Origin: Richelia sinica FACHB-800
GTDB lineage: Bacteria; Cyanobacteriota; Cyanobacteriia; Cyanobacteriales; Nostocaceae
Assembly: GCF_014698825.1 (NCBI RefSeq)
Contig: NZ_JACJTT010000023.1
Location: forward strand, 24,056-88,055
Length of the DNA stretch: 64,000 bases
Direction of reading: 5' to 3'
The notes below the pieces were generated by a model. That model did not search any database. It was not told the DNA's origin and saw nothing but the letters and a program-made list of their open reading frames with translations. Below, piece by piece: positions 55,212-63,904 of this stretch; position 1 is the stretch's first letter; each line of letters starts with the position of its first letter. Both the position numbers and the translations under genes were made by a program.

Positions 55212-55736
55212 ATGAATATGATGATGCTAGCAATCGCAGCAAGTCAGACAAAACCTAATTTAGACAAGTTTTTACATCAATTAGACCAAATTACAGAGAG
55301 TCAAGGGTTAAATGTACCTCCAATCGTGAATATCGATAAAATGCGATCGCTCCCTCAAGGCACATTTGGTAGAATTTGGGCAGATTTACTGGATGCCAAT
55401 CATTTACAACCCTTTACTACAGGTACTCGTCGAAAACAACTCCATGACGGTGTTCACGTCCTCACAGGTTACGGAACAGACCCCATTGGTGAAATAGAAG
55501 CGCAAGCATTTCTCTTAGGGGCAAAATTTACAATCTTTAATCTGATGTTAGGTTTAGGACTACTGCGAATGATAGCCCAAAACCATCAAACTCAGACCCA
55601 TCAAGTTAGTTGGGAGAGAATTTGGCAAGCTTATCAACGTGGTGTTAATTCCCAATTTGACCCAGATACTTGGCAACCAGAATTACTCTGGCATCTCCCT
55701 CTCCAAGAGGTACAAGCATTATTTGCCCTAGTCTAG
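55212..55736 (+). CDS. Coq4-family protein
   Basis: 174-residue protein with the Coq4 core: RSLPQGTFGRIWADLLDANH, then LQPFTTGTRRKQLHDGVHVL and TGYGTDPIGEIEAQAFLLGA. The metal-binding motif HDxxHx11E is complete (HDGVH, then Glu 12 residues later). In eukaryotes and proteobacteria Coq4 acts in ubiquinone synthesis, including decarboxylation/hydroxylation of the ring. Cyanobacteria make plastoquinone instead, so the role here is unclear and could concern quinone binding. It lies 46 bases after the Spy-like gene and may be cotranscribed. Confidence 0.82.
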   Translation: MNMMMLAIAASQTKPNLDKFLHQLDQITESQGLNVPPIVNIDKMRSLPQGTFGRIWADLLDANHLQPFTTGTRRKQLHDGVHVLTGYGTDPIGEIEAQAFLLGAKFTIFNLMLGLGLLRMIAQNHQTQTHQVSWERIWQAYQRGVNSQFDPDTWQPELLWHLPLQEVQALFALV

Positions 55737-55811
55737 ATTAGTTTTTCTCTCTCCCCAAAACCTGCTAAAAGTTAGGAGTGTTCAAATTTAAAAACTCCTA
55801 ACTACCTCACC

Positions 55812-56051
55812 ATGTCCAAAGAATTCCCCATAGGTAGCAAAGTACGTGTTGTTGCCCTTCCACCCTACATCAAAACTGCCGATCCTATGCCGATGCTACG
55901 TCCACCTGATGTGATTCACCTGGGTGAAGAGGGTATAGTCATTGACCGTCGTCCTGGAGGGTATTGGGGTATCCGCTTTACCAGAGGTGCTTTCCTCATT
56001 GATAGTCAATACATCGAAAGCACAGAAAATTCTCCTTCTCAGCCAGAATAA
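55812..56051 (+). CDS. sipA: NblS-interacting protein SipA
   Basis: 79-residue SH3-like protein of the DUF3148 family. The signature ALPPYIKTADPMPMLRPPDV, then IHLGEEGIVIDRRPGGYWGI and RFTRGAFLIDSQYIES, is nearly invariant in cyanobacteria and plastids. In Synechococcus SipA binds the histidine kinase NblS (Hik33) and modulates high-light and nutrient responses. Full length. Follows the coq4-like gene by 75 bases on the same strand. Confidence 0.9.
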   Translation: MSKEFPIGSKVRVVALPPYIKTADPMPMLRPPDVIHLGEEGIVIDRRPGGYWGIRFTRGAFLIDSQYIESTENSPSQPE

Positions 56052-56080
56052 TCACATCTGCAACCAAGAATTGTAAACTT

Positions 56081-56668
56081 ATGTTACGAGTTAAAATTCT
56101 GGTTGACACCATGATTCACCGTCGCAATTTTATTAACATCTTTTTCGCTGTTTGTTTTACCTTCATTAGCTGGTTGCATATGACCCCTTCTGTTGAGGCA
56201 TTAGGTGGGATATTACCAACAATTAATCAACCAGCACCTGAATTTACTTTACCAACCAACACTGGTGACGGTAAGATTTCCCTCTCTGATTTTCGTGGCA
56301 AATGGGTAGTGGTTTATTTCTATCCCAAAGACTTTACGTCTGGTTGCACATTGGAAGCAAGACGCTTTCAGCAAGATTTACCCAAATACTTAGAAAAAAA
56401 CACTCAGATTCTGGGTATTAGTGCTGATGATATTGATTCCCATGCTGAATTTTGCAATTCTGAAGGTCTAAAATTTCCACTATTAGCAGATACCAATGGT
56501 GAAGTTAGTAAAACCTATGGTTCTTGGATAGGTTTTGTTTCCATGCGTCATAGTTTTATTATTGATCCCCAAGGAATTCTCCGTGATACCTTTGTTAAAG
56601 TTAATCCAGTAATTCATAGTCAAGAAGTGCTAACTCGGTTGGCAGAATTACAATCTCAACCAGCCTAA
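56081..56668 (+). CDS. Peroxiredoxin Q/BCP-like, exported
   Basis: 195-residue thiol peroxidase of the AhpC/TSA superfamily. An N-terminal segment (FINIFFAVCFTFISWLHMTP, about 16-35) looks like a signal peptide, so it acts in the periplasm or lumen. The core begins PAPEFTLPTNTGDGKISLSD; the peroxidatic Cys is in YFYPKDFTSGCTLEA (about 86). The resolving Cys found five residues later in BCP/PrxQ is Arg here (CTLEAR); another Cys in AEFCNSEG (about 127) could substitute. ATG 56081 and ATG 56111 are both possible starts. It follows sipA by 29 bases. Confidence 0.87.
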   Translation: MLRVKILVDTMIHRRNFINIFFAVCFTFISWLHMTPSVEALGGILPTINQPAPEFTLPTNTGDGKISLSDFRGKWVVVYFYPKDFTSGCTLEARRFQQDLPKYLEKNTQILGISADDIDSHAEFCNSEGLKFPLLADTNGEVSKTYGSWIGFVSMRHSFIIDPQGILRDTFVKVNPVIHSQEVLTRLAELQSQPA

Positions 56669-56783
56669 TTGATGAGCAAATGCAGCGGGCTTTCTGGCCC
56701 GCAATACAATTCTGTTACCTGACCTCACAAAAATACTGTTATGCTTAACAGCACGCTACGCGCACAGCCAGCCCTACTTAGTA

Positions 56784-58448
56784 TCAACCTGTAAATTTGT
56801 AATCAATGAAATTCAAAGGCAATTGAACTGTAAAATTTGTCCAACCTTGACTGCTGTTAACATCTATAGTTCCTTGAAGATATTCAACCATCTTTTTCAC
56901 CAATGTTAACCCTAATCCCGTTCCTTGATGTTCCCAAGGATTGTTTTTCTCTGTTCTTGCATTACTGGGATAAATTTGGTAAAAAGGTTCAAAAATTCTG
57001 GTAATTTCTTTGGTAGGTATTTCAATTCCGGAATTGCTAATAATAATTTGTAAAAAAGCATTATCAATATCAAAATTATTAACTTCCTCGTAGTTTGATG
57101 AAAAAGATTCTAAGTTCTGATTGAGTTGAACTTTAACAACAATCCATTCATTAACAGGAGTGTACTTACAAGCATTGTTTAATAATTCTGATAATATTTT
57201 GATCAAAATATTTTGATCAGAAGTAATAGATGGTAAATTAGGGGAAACCTTAACCTTGAGAGTTTGACGATTGTTGTAAGCTAGAGTATGAAATACACTA
57301 ATAATTTGTGGCAATAAATCTGGCAATTTTATAACAGTCAATTCCAATGGATAGGCATTGGCATCAATCATACGTAGATTGAGTAAATCATCCATTAAAT
57401 TGAGTTCATGCTCACATTGCTCACGCAAGATTTTCAGATAATAATCAACAGTGCCTGGTATTAATAAAGCATTGGGATTTAATACTTTTTTTTCCTGCAA
57501 GCTATTTTCTAGCAGAGACAGGGCCATTTTCATGTTTGATAACGGAGTGCGGATAGCATGGGAAGTAGTAGCGAGAAAATCTTCCCGTAGTTGGTGCAGA
57601 CGTTGCAGTTCTGCCATTTGAAATTCCAGTTGCCTGGCACGTTCTGCGGCGCGATCGCGTTCCTCTGCTAATCTCCGTTGTGTTTCATCCCGAAACACTA
57701 ATACTGCACCTGTAATCTGACCACTCTGGTCTTTCAGGGGAGTGGCACTATCCGCTACAGGAATAGTAGTTCCATCTTTAGACAATAATAAGTAATGATT
57801 CGGTAAATAAACCGTGGTTTGTTGTTGAAAGGCGGTAACAAGAGGATTTTCCCCTGGTAATTGGGTGTGTTGGTCGATTAGTTTAAATATTTCTGTTACC
57901 TCTTTCTCCCTAGCTTCTGCTAAAGTCCATCCTGTCAGAGCTTCTGCCACATGGTTTAAATATTGGACTCGCAATTGAGAATCTACAACAATAACTCCAT
58001 CTCCCATCCCTTGCAAAATAGCATGGAGAAAATGTTCATGGTCGTATCGATAAAGTGCTGTTTCAATTGCCACATATAATTCTTGCTCCTTGATGGGCTT
58101 GAGAATATAGCCAAAGGGATAGGTCAGGGTGGCTCTTTCCACCGTTAATCTATCGGAATGCCCAGTCACATAAATTACTGGAATCTGCGCTAATTTCCAG
58201 ATTTGTCCTGCTGCCTCAATGCCATCTAATTCTCCTCGCAGTCTGATGTCCATCAAGACTAAATTGGGGCGAAGTTGAAGAGCTTTTTCAATGGCATCTG
58301 CCCCAGAATCGACGATATCTAAAACCCTGTAACCTATTAATTCTAAACTTTCTTTTAAGTTAATAGCCAGAATATACTCATCTTCAACCACCAAAATATC
58401 AATCATTTTGTTTGTCTGTTTGGTTGATGATTGGCTAAATATATTCAT
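56784..58448 (-). CDS. Hybrid REC-PAS histidine kinase
   Basis: 554 residues: a receiver domain (about 15-130; VVEDEY, phospho-Asp in LVLMDIRLRG, Lys in YILKPIKEQE), a PAS domain (about 140-255; AILQGMGDGVIVVDSQLRVQ), a coiled coil, and a HisKA dimerisation domain with His in LATTSHAIRTPLSNMK (about 303), where the usual SHELRTPL is altered. The HATPase_c follows (LLNNACKYTP; GTGLGLTLVKKMVEY). It overlaps by four bases the end of the upstream PAS kinase gene (58445-58448), so that kinase probably phosphorylates this receiver in a relay. Confidence 0.92.
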   Translation of the reverse strand: MNIFSQSSTKQTNKMIDILVVEDEYILAINLKESLELIGYRVLDIVDSGADAIEKALQLRPNLVLMDIRLRGELDGIEAAGQIWKLAQIPVIYVTGHSDRLTVERATLTYPFGYILKPIKEQELYVAIETALYRYDHEHFLHAILQGMGDGVIVVDSQLRVQYLNHVAEALTGWTLAEAREKEVTEIFKLIDQHTQLPGENPLVTAFQQQTTVYLPNHYLLLSKDGTTIPVADSATPLKDQSGQITGAVLVFRDETQRRLAEERDRAAERARQLEFQMAELQRLHQLREDFLATTSHAIRTPLSNMKMALSLLENSLQEKKVLNPNALLIPGTVDYYLKILREQCEHELNLMDDLLNLRMIDANAYPLELTVIKLPDLLPQIISVFHTLAYNNRQTLKVKVSPNLPSITSDQNILIKILSELLNNACKYTPVNEWIVVKVQLNQNLESFSSNYEEVNNFDIDNAFLQIIISNSGIEIPTKEITRIFEPFYQIYPSNARTEKNNPWEHQGTGLGLTLVKKMVEYLQGTIDVNSSQGWTNFTVQLPLNFIDYKFTG

Positions 58449-61400
58449 ACCCTGCTTTTATGAAAAACAATTTTAAATTCTGCTCCTGGGAGAGAGTTAA
58501 TTTCGATACTTCCTTTTAACTGCTTAACTAAGCCTTGGACTAGGGTTAAACCTAGAGTTTGGGCCTGTTTGCTATCAAAGTCTCTAGGTAAGCCAATTCC
58601 GTTATCTTGGACAACCAGTATGTATTTATCTTCTAACTTGTCGAGTCTAATTTTAATTTTACCTTCACAATTGTTGGGAAAAGCGTATTTTAAAGCGTTA
58701 GAAACCAGTTCGTTAATAATTAAACCACATGGGATAGCCATTTCAATGTCTAAGTTCACGTGATCTACCTGGATGTCCATTTTAATTCGGCTAGTAGAGA
58801 TGTTATAGGAATAAAATAGATGACTGCTGAGATCGGTAATGTACTGAGCAAAGTCAATATGAGCGAGGTTGTCTGAGAAGTAAAGTTTTTCGTGAATCAG
58901 CGCAATAGAACCTATTCTATTCTGACTATCAAGTAAGATGGACTTGGCCTGAGCATCTTGTGTCCGTCTAGACTGCATTTGTAGCAAACTGCTGACAATG
59001 CCTAAATTGTTTTTCACTCGGTGATGAATTTCTTGGAGTAACACTTCTTTTTCTTTCAAAGAAGCCTTAATTTTTTCATCTGCTTGCTTATGCTCTGTAA
59101 TATCCTGTTGCACAGCTACCAATATCTTGCCATGTTCTAAGTCTTCAAAAACGGATGTGGTAGCTCTACACCAGAAAGGCGTACCATCTTTTTTGATGTT
59201 GTTAACTTCATAGCTGGCCTCATCATTTGTAATTACAGTATGAGCGATCGCTTGATGAACATCTGTAGGTGAAATCTCTGCTTGATGGTAGTTGAGAACA
59301 GAAACATGTTGACCAATTAATTCACCAGTATCATAACCAAATATCTGCTCAAATTTACGATTGGTGTAGACTATGACACCATCAGCTAGTCTGACTAAGC
59401 AAATACCTTCAGCCATATTCCGGGCAATAACCGCTTGTAGCTCTAACTTTTGCTGGGCGTGTTTTTGCTCCGTGATATTAACGCTATTACCAACGATTCG
59501 ATAAACTTTTCCCTGTTCGTTTCTCAGGGGGGTCAAGCTGGTAATCCACCAAGTTTCCTGTTCTTGTAAAGGGAAACATTCTTCGTAACTAATATTAGTT
59601 CCCGCATCCACACAATCTTGATAATGACGACGCACCTGGGCCGCTAAGATTGGGGGCAAAACTTGCTCAGGGGTTTTCCCTTGTAAATTACTGGTGAGAA
59701 GGCCTGTGACTCTTTCATGGGCGGGATTTAAGCCAACAAAGCGAAAATCATCATCGACCACATCAACCACAAAAATAGGCTGTCCTACCCCATCGTAGAT
59801 ACTGCGTAGAAACGTTTCTTGTTGTTGGAGGGTAACTTCGGCTCGTTTGCGATCGCTAATATCTGTGACCCGCACTAAATTCATGGTCTGACCAGCTACC
59901 TGGATTTGTTTGACAGCTAAGTTGCCCCAAAAGGAATTACCCTTTTTAGTGAGATATTCAAGTTCTTGACACCAAAACCCCCGTTGATTAATTTCAGTCA
60001 CTAGGGAGTTCAACTCCTGGGGCGTAAACTGGTTTTTCTGCAAAGTTTGGCCTTCAATGCCAATGAGTTCAGCTTTACTAGTAGCTTCAAATAGTTCTAC
60101 TGCTCGGTTATTACAATCTGTGGTCAATAAAGTTTCTGTACTGACCAAAAACAAAGCATCTGTAGATTCATTAAAAATCGCTTCCCGTAGGTCTCGGCTG
60201 CGAATAATTTCTAACTTAGTTTTTTTGATATCACTAATATCCCGCCCTTCTGGCAGCAGAAACACCACTTTACCAGTTTTATCTTTGACAGGTTTAAGGG
60301 AAAAGTCAATTGTCGCCACTTTGTCCCCAGCACCAAGAATATCAACCTGGTAACGGATAAATTCACCAGATGCAGCTTGAGCGATCGCTAATTTTAATTG
60401 CTCTTGAGTGGCTGATGAAATCTGCCACCATTTAGTTAACCAAATTGGCTGATTAATCACATCTGCCAGTTGCACACCAGCAAAATTTAAGGCTGTTTCA
60501 TTGGCTTCTAACACTATGCCTTCTGGTGTTAGTAACCCCACAAATTGAAACGTCAGGTCAAAAATAGCCCGGTATCTTTCTTCACTTTGACGTAATGCTG
60601 CTTGAGTTTTTTTATTTTGAGTAATGTCACTACTAATCCCTGTAACCACCCAGTAGTTACCATCAGCTTCATAACGTGATGTATAGGTAGCACCAATCCA
60701 ACGCAGAGAACCATCTTTGTGGTGAAAGCGAAACTCTACCTTAGCTGTGCCACCAGCATATAAACTCTCAAACAAAGGTAGGATGACTGCTTCTCTATCC
60801 TCCGGCTCAACTTGTGACATCCATAAGGTTTTATGGCTGACTATTTCCTCTGCGGTATAGCCAAAAAGAGCTTCACAGCCAGGGGATTGATAATCATATT
60901 CCCAATCTCGATTAGGGAAGAGACGAAAACTCACAATGGATGTAGCCACTGCACTATTGAGAACATCATTGAGTCGCGCTTGTGATTGACGATAGCGGGT
61001 TTCCCGATCTGAGAGTAATTTCTGGGTCAACTGTCGATTGGCGATTTCCTTTTCTAATTGTGCCGTCCGCACCTCTAGTGTCTGGTAGCAGGTTTCCATC
61101 AATCCCCCCAGTTGATTTTCGGAAGAGATTACCCCTAACACCTGCCCTTGGTCATCAATGATTGGTAAGTATTGATAGTGGCACTGACGCAATTTTTCGA
61201 TGATTGTGCCCTTATCTTGAATTTCTGTTATGTCGATGGTGACTAGAGGTTGATTAATCAACTCCACCGCGATTATCTTCTGCAAATCATGACCCTGAGC
61301 GATCGCTCTGACTAAATCTTTGGCCGTAACAATACCCACTAATTGCTGTTGTTCCATCACCAGCCCATAGCTAGTGTTTTGCTGGCTCATTTCATATATT

Positions 61401-61486
61401 ATTGCCAATCCAGTCAAATCTGATGCAATTTTCAGCCAGTCTTGCTGATGATTTGCATGAACAATATGCAAATTAGGAATATCCAT
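58445..61486 (-). CDS. CBS-multi-PAS sensor histidine kinase (HisKA_2)
   Basis: 1013 residues. Two CBS motifs open the protein (about 10-125; VGIVTAKDLVRAIAQGHDL and YQYLPIIDDQGQVLGVISSE), giving a possible nucleotide-sensing module. After a short coiled coil there are five PAS/PAC units (about 165-290, 300-420, 430-550, 560-680, 685-805), for example YQSPGCEALFGYTAEEIVSH and YTNRKFEQIFGYDTGELIGQ. The kinase core is HisKA_2 with LLQEIHHRVKNNLGIVSSLL (His near 820) and HATPase_c (INELVSNALKYAFP; VVQDNGIGLP; LGLTLVQGLVKQLKGSIEI). No membrane segment, so it is cytosolic. It forms a coupled operon with the REC-PAS kinase. Confidence 0.93.
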   Translation of the reverse strand: MDIPNLHIVHANHQQDWLKIASDLTGLAIIYEMSQQNTSYGLVMEQQQLVGIVTAKDLVRAIAQGHDLQKIIAVELINQPLVTIDITEIQDKGTIIEKLRQCHYQYLPIIDDQGQVLGVISSENQLGGLMETCYQTLEVRTAQLEKEIANRQLTQKLLSDRETRYRQSQARLNDVLNSAVATSIVSFRLFPNRDWEYDYQSPGCEALFGYTAEEIVSHKTLWMSQVEPEDREAVILPLFESLYAGGTAKVEFRFHHKDGSLRWIGATYTSRYEADGNYWVVTGISSDITQNKKTQAALRQSEERYRAIFDLTFQFVGLLTPEGIVLEANETALNFAGVQLADVINQPIWLTKWWQISSATQEQLKLAIAQAASGEFIRYQVDILGAGDKVATIDFSLKPVKDKTGKVVFLLPEGRDISDIKKTKLEIIRSRDLREAIFNESTDALFLVSTETLLTTDCNNRAVELFEATSKAELIGIEGQTLQKNQFTPQELNSLVTEINQRGFWCQELEYLTKKGNSFWGNLAVKQIQVAGQTMNLVRVTDISDRKRAEVTLQQQETFLRSIYDGVGQPIFVVDVVDDDFRFVGLNPAHERVTGLLTSNLQGKTPEQVLPPILAAQVRRHYQDCVDAGTNISYEECFPLQEQETWWITSLTPLRNEQGKVYRIVGNSVNITEQKHAQQKLELQAVIARNMAEGICLVRLADGVIVYTNRKFEQIFGYDTGELIGQHVSVLNYHQAEISPTDVHQAIAHTVITNDEASYEVNNIKKDGTPFWCRATTSVFEDLEHGKILVAVQQDITEHKQADEKIKASLKEKEVLLQEIHHRVKNNLGIVSSLLQMQSRRTQDAQAKSILLDSQNRIGSIALIHEKLYFSDNLAHIDFAQYITDLSSHLFYSYNISTSRIKMDIQVDHVNLDIEMAIPCGLIINELVSNALKYAFPNNCEGKIKIRLDKLEDKYILVVQDNGIGLPRDFDSKQAQTLGLTLVQGLVKQLKGSIEINSLPGAEFKIVFHKSRV

Positions 61487-61528
61487 CAGTATAATTTCTC
61501 CTTCAAGACCAAAAGCTGAATTTGTATG

Positions 61529-61611
61529 TATAGCAGGTGAAATTGCTAAAAGCCTTTTGGTATCTCAGTTTTAGCATGGATTATCTCCTAACAGCTTTGT
61601 CTATTGCTATA
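61529..61611 (+). repeat. MITE-like dispersed repeat, copy D
   Basis: About 83 bp starting TATAGCAGGTGAAATTGCTA, continuing AAAGCCTTTTGGTATCTCAG and TTTTAG, and ending CTTTGTCTATTGCTATA. Its two ends are inverted relative to each other (TATAGC…GCTATA). Located upstream of the CBS-PAS kinase gene, in the divergent promoter region. Confidence 0.75.
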
Positions 61612-61705
61612 TCTAGCATCGTTAGTAATTTGACCTTCTTCATCACCAGCAAAACTCAATCTGATACCATCATTATTTGATTATGAAGAATAATTAAATA
61701 AACAG

Positions 61706-62956
61706 ATGTTACTAAAAATCATGATTTTGATGGAAACCTGGACGGAAATTGCTGCCAAATTGCCAATAAATTGGAATTTATTCCCTACATGCTTACAGTT
61801 TGCCTTGTGGGGCTTGTTCTCCTTACTACTCGCAGAAGTGCTAAGAGACAGTTACCATGCTTTATGCCACCAATTTACCTGGTTAGGAAAATGGCACAAC
61901 AAACACCACATGGCCTATCGTCGTGATTTATCAATTGTGTCCCCAAAAGTCTATCAAGACTCCCAACTTTACAACGATATGGTTGAGTCGAGTTTAATGA
62001 TCATCATATTAACCATAGTGGCTGTACTGGGGCGGCAATGGGGATTATGGTTAGGAGTATTTTATGCTTCTACCTTTTTATACGGCGCATCTGTGCGGCA
62101 TTTTCAAGGCAAAATGGATACTGATTACAACCACACACCAGGGCCATTAGACACTATCCCTTCGACATTGTGGGTAAATCGTACTTATCATTGGCGGCAC
62201 CATTTTGATGATGTTAATGCCTATTACAGCGGTGTATTTCCCCTTGTAGATAAAATTTTAGGGACAAGTTTGTCATTAAAAGGTAAAAGCGTAGCTGTGA
62301 CTGGTGCATCCGGCGCTTTAGGACAAGCTCTAGTTGCAGAATTACTCAAACACAATGCCAAGGTTATAGCTTTAACGACTAATCCCGATCAATTGCTGAC
62401 TCAACCAGGGTTAAAGGTACTAGCTTGGGAATTGGGTAATGAAGAAGAATTGAAGAAAAGTTTAGAGAAAGTTGATATTTTAATTATCAATCATGGTGTA
62501 AATGTCTATAGCGATCGCACCTCCACCGCTATTCACAATTCCTATCAAGTCAACACTTTTTCCGCCTTACGTCTCATAGATATATTTGGTTCTACAGTGA
62601 CCGGGCCAGATGCTAAAGCCACCAAGGAAATTTGGGTAAATACATCAGAAGCAGAAGTATCTCCAGCCTTCAGCCCCCTCTATGAACTCAGTAAACGTGC
62701 TTTAGGAGAAATAGTCACACTCAAACGTTTAGATCGAGTTTGCGTCATTCGTAAGTTAATTTTAGGCCCATTTAAAAGTCAACTCAATCCCTACGGTGTG
62801 ATGTCAGCACCACAAGTTGCTCGTGCCATTATCTTTTTCGCCAAGCGCGACATCCGCAACATTATCGTCACCATCAATCCCCTAACTTACTTATTATTTC
62901 CTCTCAAGGAATTTAGCACTTGGTTGTACTATCGCTTTTTTAGCAAAGCGGCATAG
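61706..62956 (+). CDS. Sterol desaturase-like / short-chain dehydrogenase fusion
   Basis: 416 residues with two domains. Residues 1-190 are a fatty acid hydroxylase/sterol desaturase-type membrane domain with His clusters HALCHQ, GKWHNKHHMAYRRD and TYHWRHHFDD. Residues about 195-390 are an SDR: VTGASGALGQALVAELLKHN (TGxxxGxG), LIINHGVNVYSDRT (NHG for NAG), the catalytic Tyr-x3-Lys in PLYELSKRALG, and a C-terminal FAKRDIRNIIVTINPL. The fusion is known in cyanobacteria but has no firmly assigned substrate. The final 20 residues look membrane-associated. Start at 61706 (ATG) is kept; ATG 61724 or 61733 are alternatives. Confidence 0.88.
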   Translation: MLLKIMILMETWTEIAAKLPINWNLFPTCLQFALWGLFSLLLAEVLRDSYHALCHQFTWLGKWHNKHHMAYRRDLSIVSPKVYQDSQLYNDMVESSLMIIILTIVAVLGRQWGLWLGVFYASTFLYGASVRHFQGKMDTDYNHTPGPLDTIPSTLWVNRTYHWRHHFDDVNAYYSGVFPLVDKILGTSLSLKGKSVAVTGASGALGQALVAELLKHNAKVIALTTNPDQLLTQPGLKVLAWELGNEEELKKSLEKVDILIINHGVNVYSDRTSTAIHNSYQVNTFSALRLIDIFGSTVTGPDAKATKEIWVNTSEAEVSPAFSPLYELSKRALGEIVTLKRLDRVCVIRKLILGPFKSQLNPYGVMSAPQVARAIIFFAKRDIRNIIVTINPLTYLLFPLKEFSTWLYYRFFSKAA

Positions 62957-63057
62957 TCATTACCCCTAGTTGTAAAAACTATCCAAACATCTGCTGATTA
63001 CCGTAATTCAGCACAGCATAATATCCAAAGAAAGAGCAGCAAAAAGGAAAAAGGCTA

Positions 63058-63765
63058 ATGCTTGAAGATAACGGGTCAGTTCGTACCCTATCAGTAGATA
63101 TTGGTGGTAGCGGTGTTAAAACAATGGTATTAGACATCACTGGAAAACCATTGACAGAAAGGGGACGCTTAGAAACTCCCCAACCCGCAACTCCAGAAGT
63201 AGTTATTAATGCTATTGCTGTGTTAGCAGCAAATCAAGGTGAATTTCATCGAGTTTCTGTAGGGTTTCCTGGTGTGGTACGTAGTGGAGTCACAGAAACA
63301 GCAGTGAATTTACATAGTAGTTGGGTAGGGTTTGATTTAGCCACAGAACTATCTCACAGACTCGATAAACCTGTGCGAGTCATTAATGATGCAGATATGC
63401 AAGGACTGGGTGCTATTGCTGGTAAAGGAGTGGAATTAGTGATCACCTTGGGGACTGGTTTTGGTTCGGCATTATTTGTCGATGGCAAGTTAGTTCCCAA
63501 TATGGAAATGGGGCATCATTACTTTCGCAAAGGCAAAACCTATGAACAACAATTAGGACGTGCAGCATTAGAAAAAATTGGTGAAAAGAAATGGAATAAA
63601 CGCTTAAAAAAAGCGATTAATAGCTTGCAACATCTTTTTAACTATGATTGCCTTTACATTGGCGGTGGTGAAGCGGTACGGGTGAATCTGGAATTACCAC
63701 TCAATGTCAAACTTATCCCCAATATTACAGGATTGTTAGGTGGTATTGCTTTGTGGCGAAATTAG
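63058..63765 (+). CDS. ROK-family polyphosphate glucokinase-like protein
   Basis: 235-residue sugar kinase. The phosphate-binding DIGGSGVKTMVLD lies at residues 14-26, GFPGVV (about 74) and INDADMQGLGAIAGKG (about 112-127, with the catalytic Asp) follow, then TLGTGFGSALFVDGKL and the C-terminal YIGGGEAVRVN. The HxxFRKGKTYEQQLGRAALE segment and the missing Cys-rich ROK zinc motif match polyphosphate glucokinase (PPGK), which can use polyphosphate or ATP to phosphorylate glucose. ATG or another start at 63058 follows aaaggaaaaagg, a fair ribosome binding site. Confidence 0.87.
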   Translation: MLEDNGSVRTLSVDIGGSGVKTMVLDITGKPLTERGRLETPQPATPEVVINAIAVLAANQGEFHRVSVGFPGVVRSGVTETAVNLHSSWVGFDLATELSHRLDKPVRVINDADMQGLGAIAGKGVELVITLGTGFGSALFVDGKLVPNMEMGHHYFRKGKTYEQQLGRAALEKIGEKKWNKRLKKAINSLQHLFNYDCLYIGGGEAVRVNLELPLNVKLIPNITGLLGGIALWRN

Positions 63766-63851
63766 TGGGTAGTTGAATTGAATCATCAAGCGATCGCTTT
63801 CAATGAGAAGATGATGAGCGATCGCTATCTTTACCTATGATAAAAAACAGA

Positions 63852-63894
63852 ATAAAAAACCAAAAGCCCCCGCATGAAGAATGAGGAGGCTTGG
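63852..63894 (-). terminator. Terminator of the rRNA operon
   Basis: On the minus strand AAGCCTCC (63892-63885) pairs with GGGGGCTT (63871-63864) including one G-T pair, extended by flanking CCA/TGG, and is followed by TTTTTT (63859-63853). It lies about 11 bases after the 3' end of the 5S rRNA gene. Confidence 0.85.
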
Positions 63895-63904
63895 GAGAAG
63901 AGAG

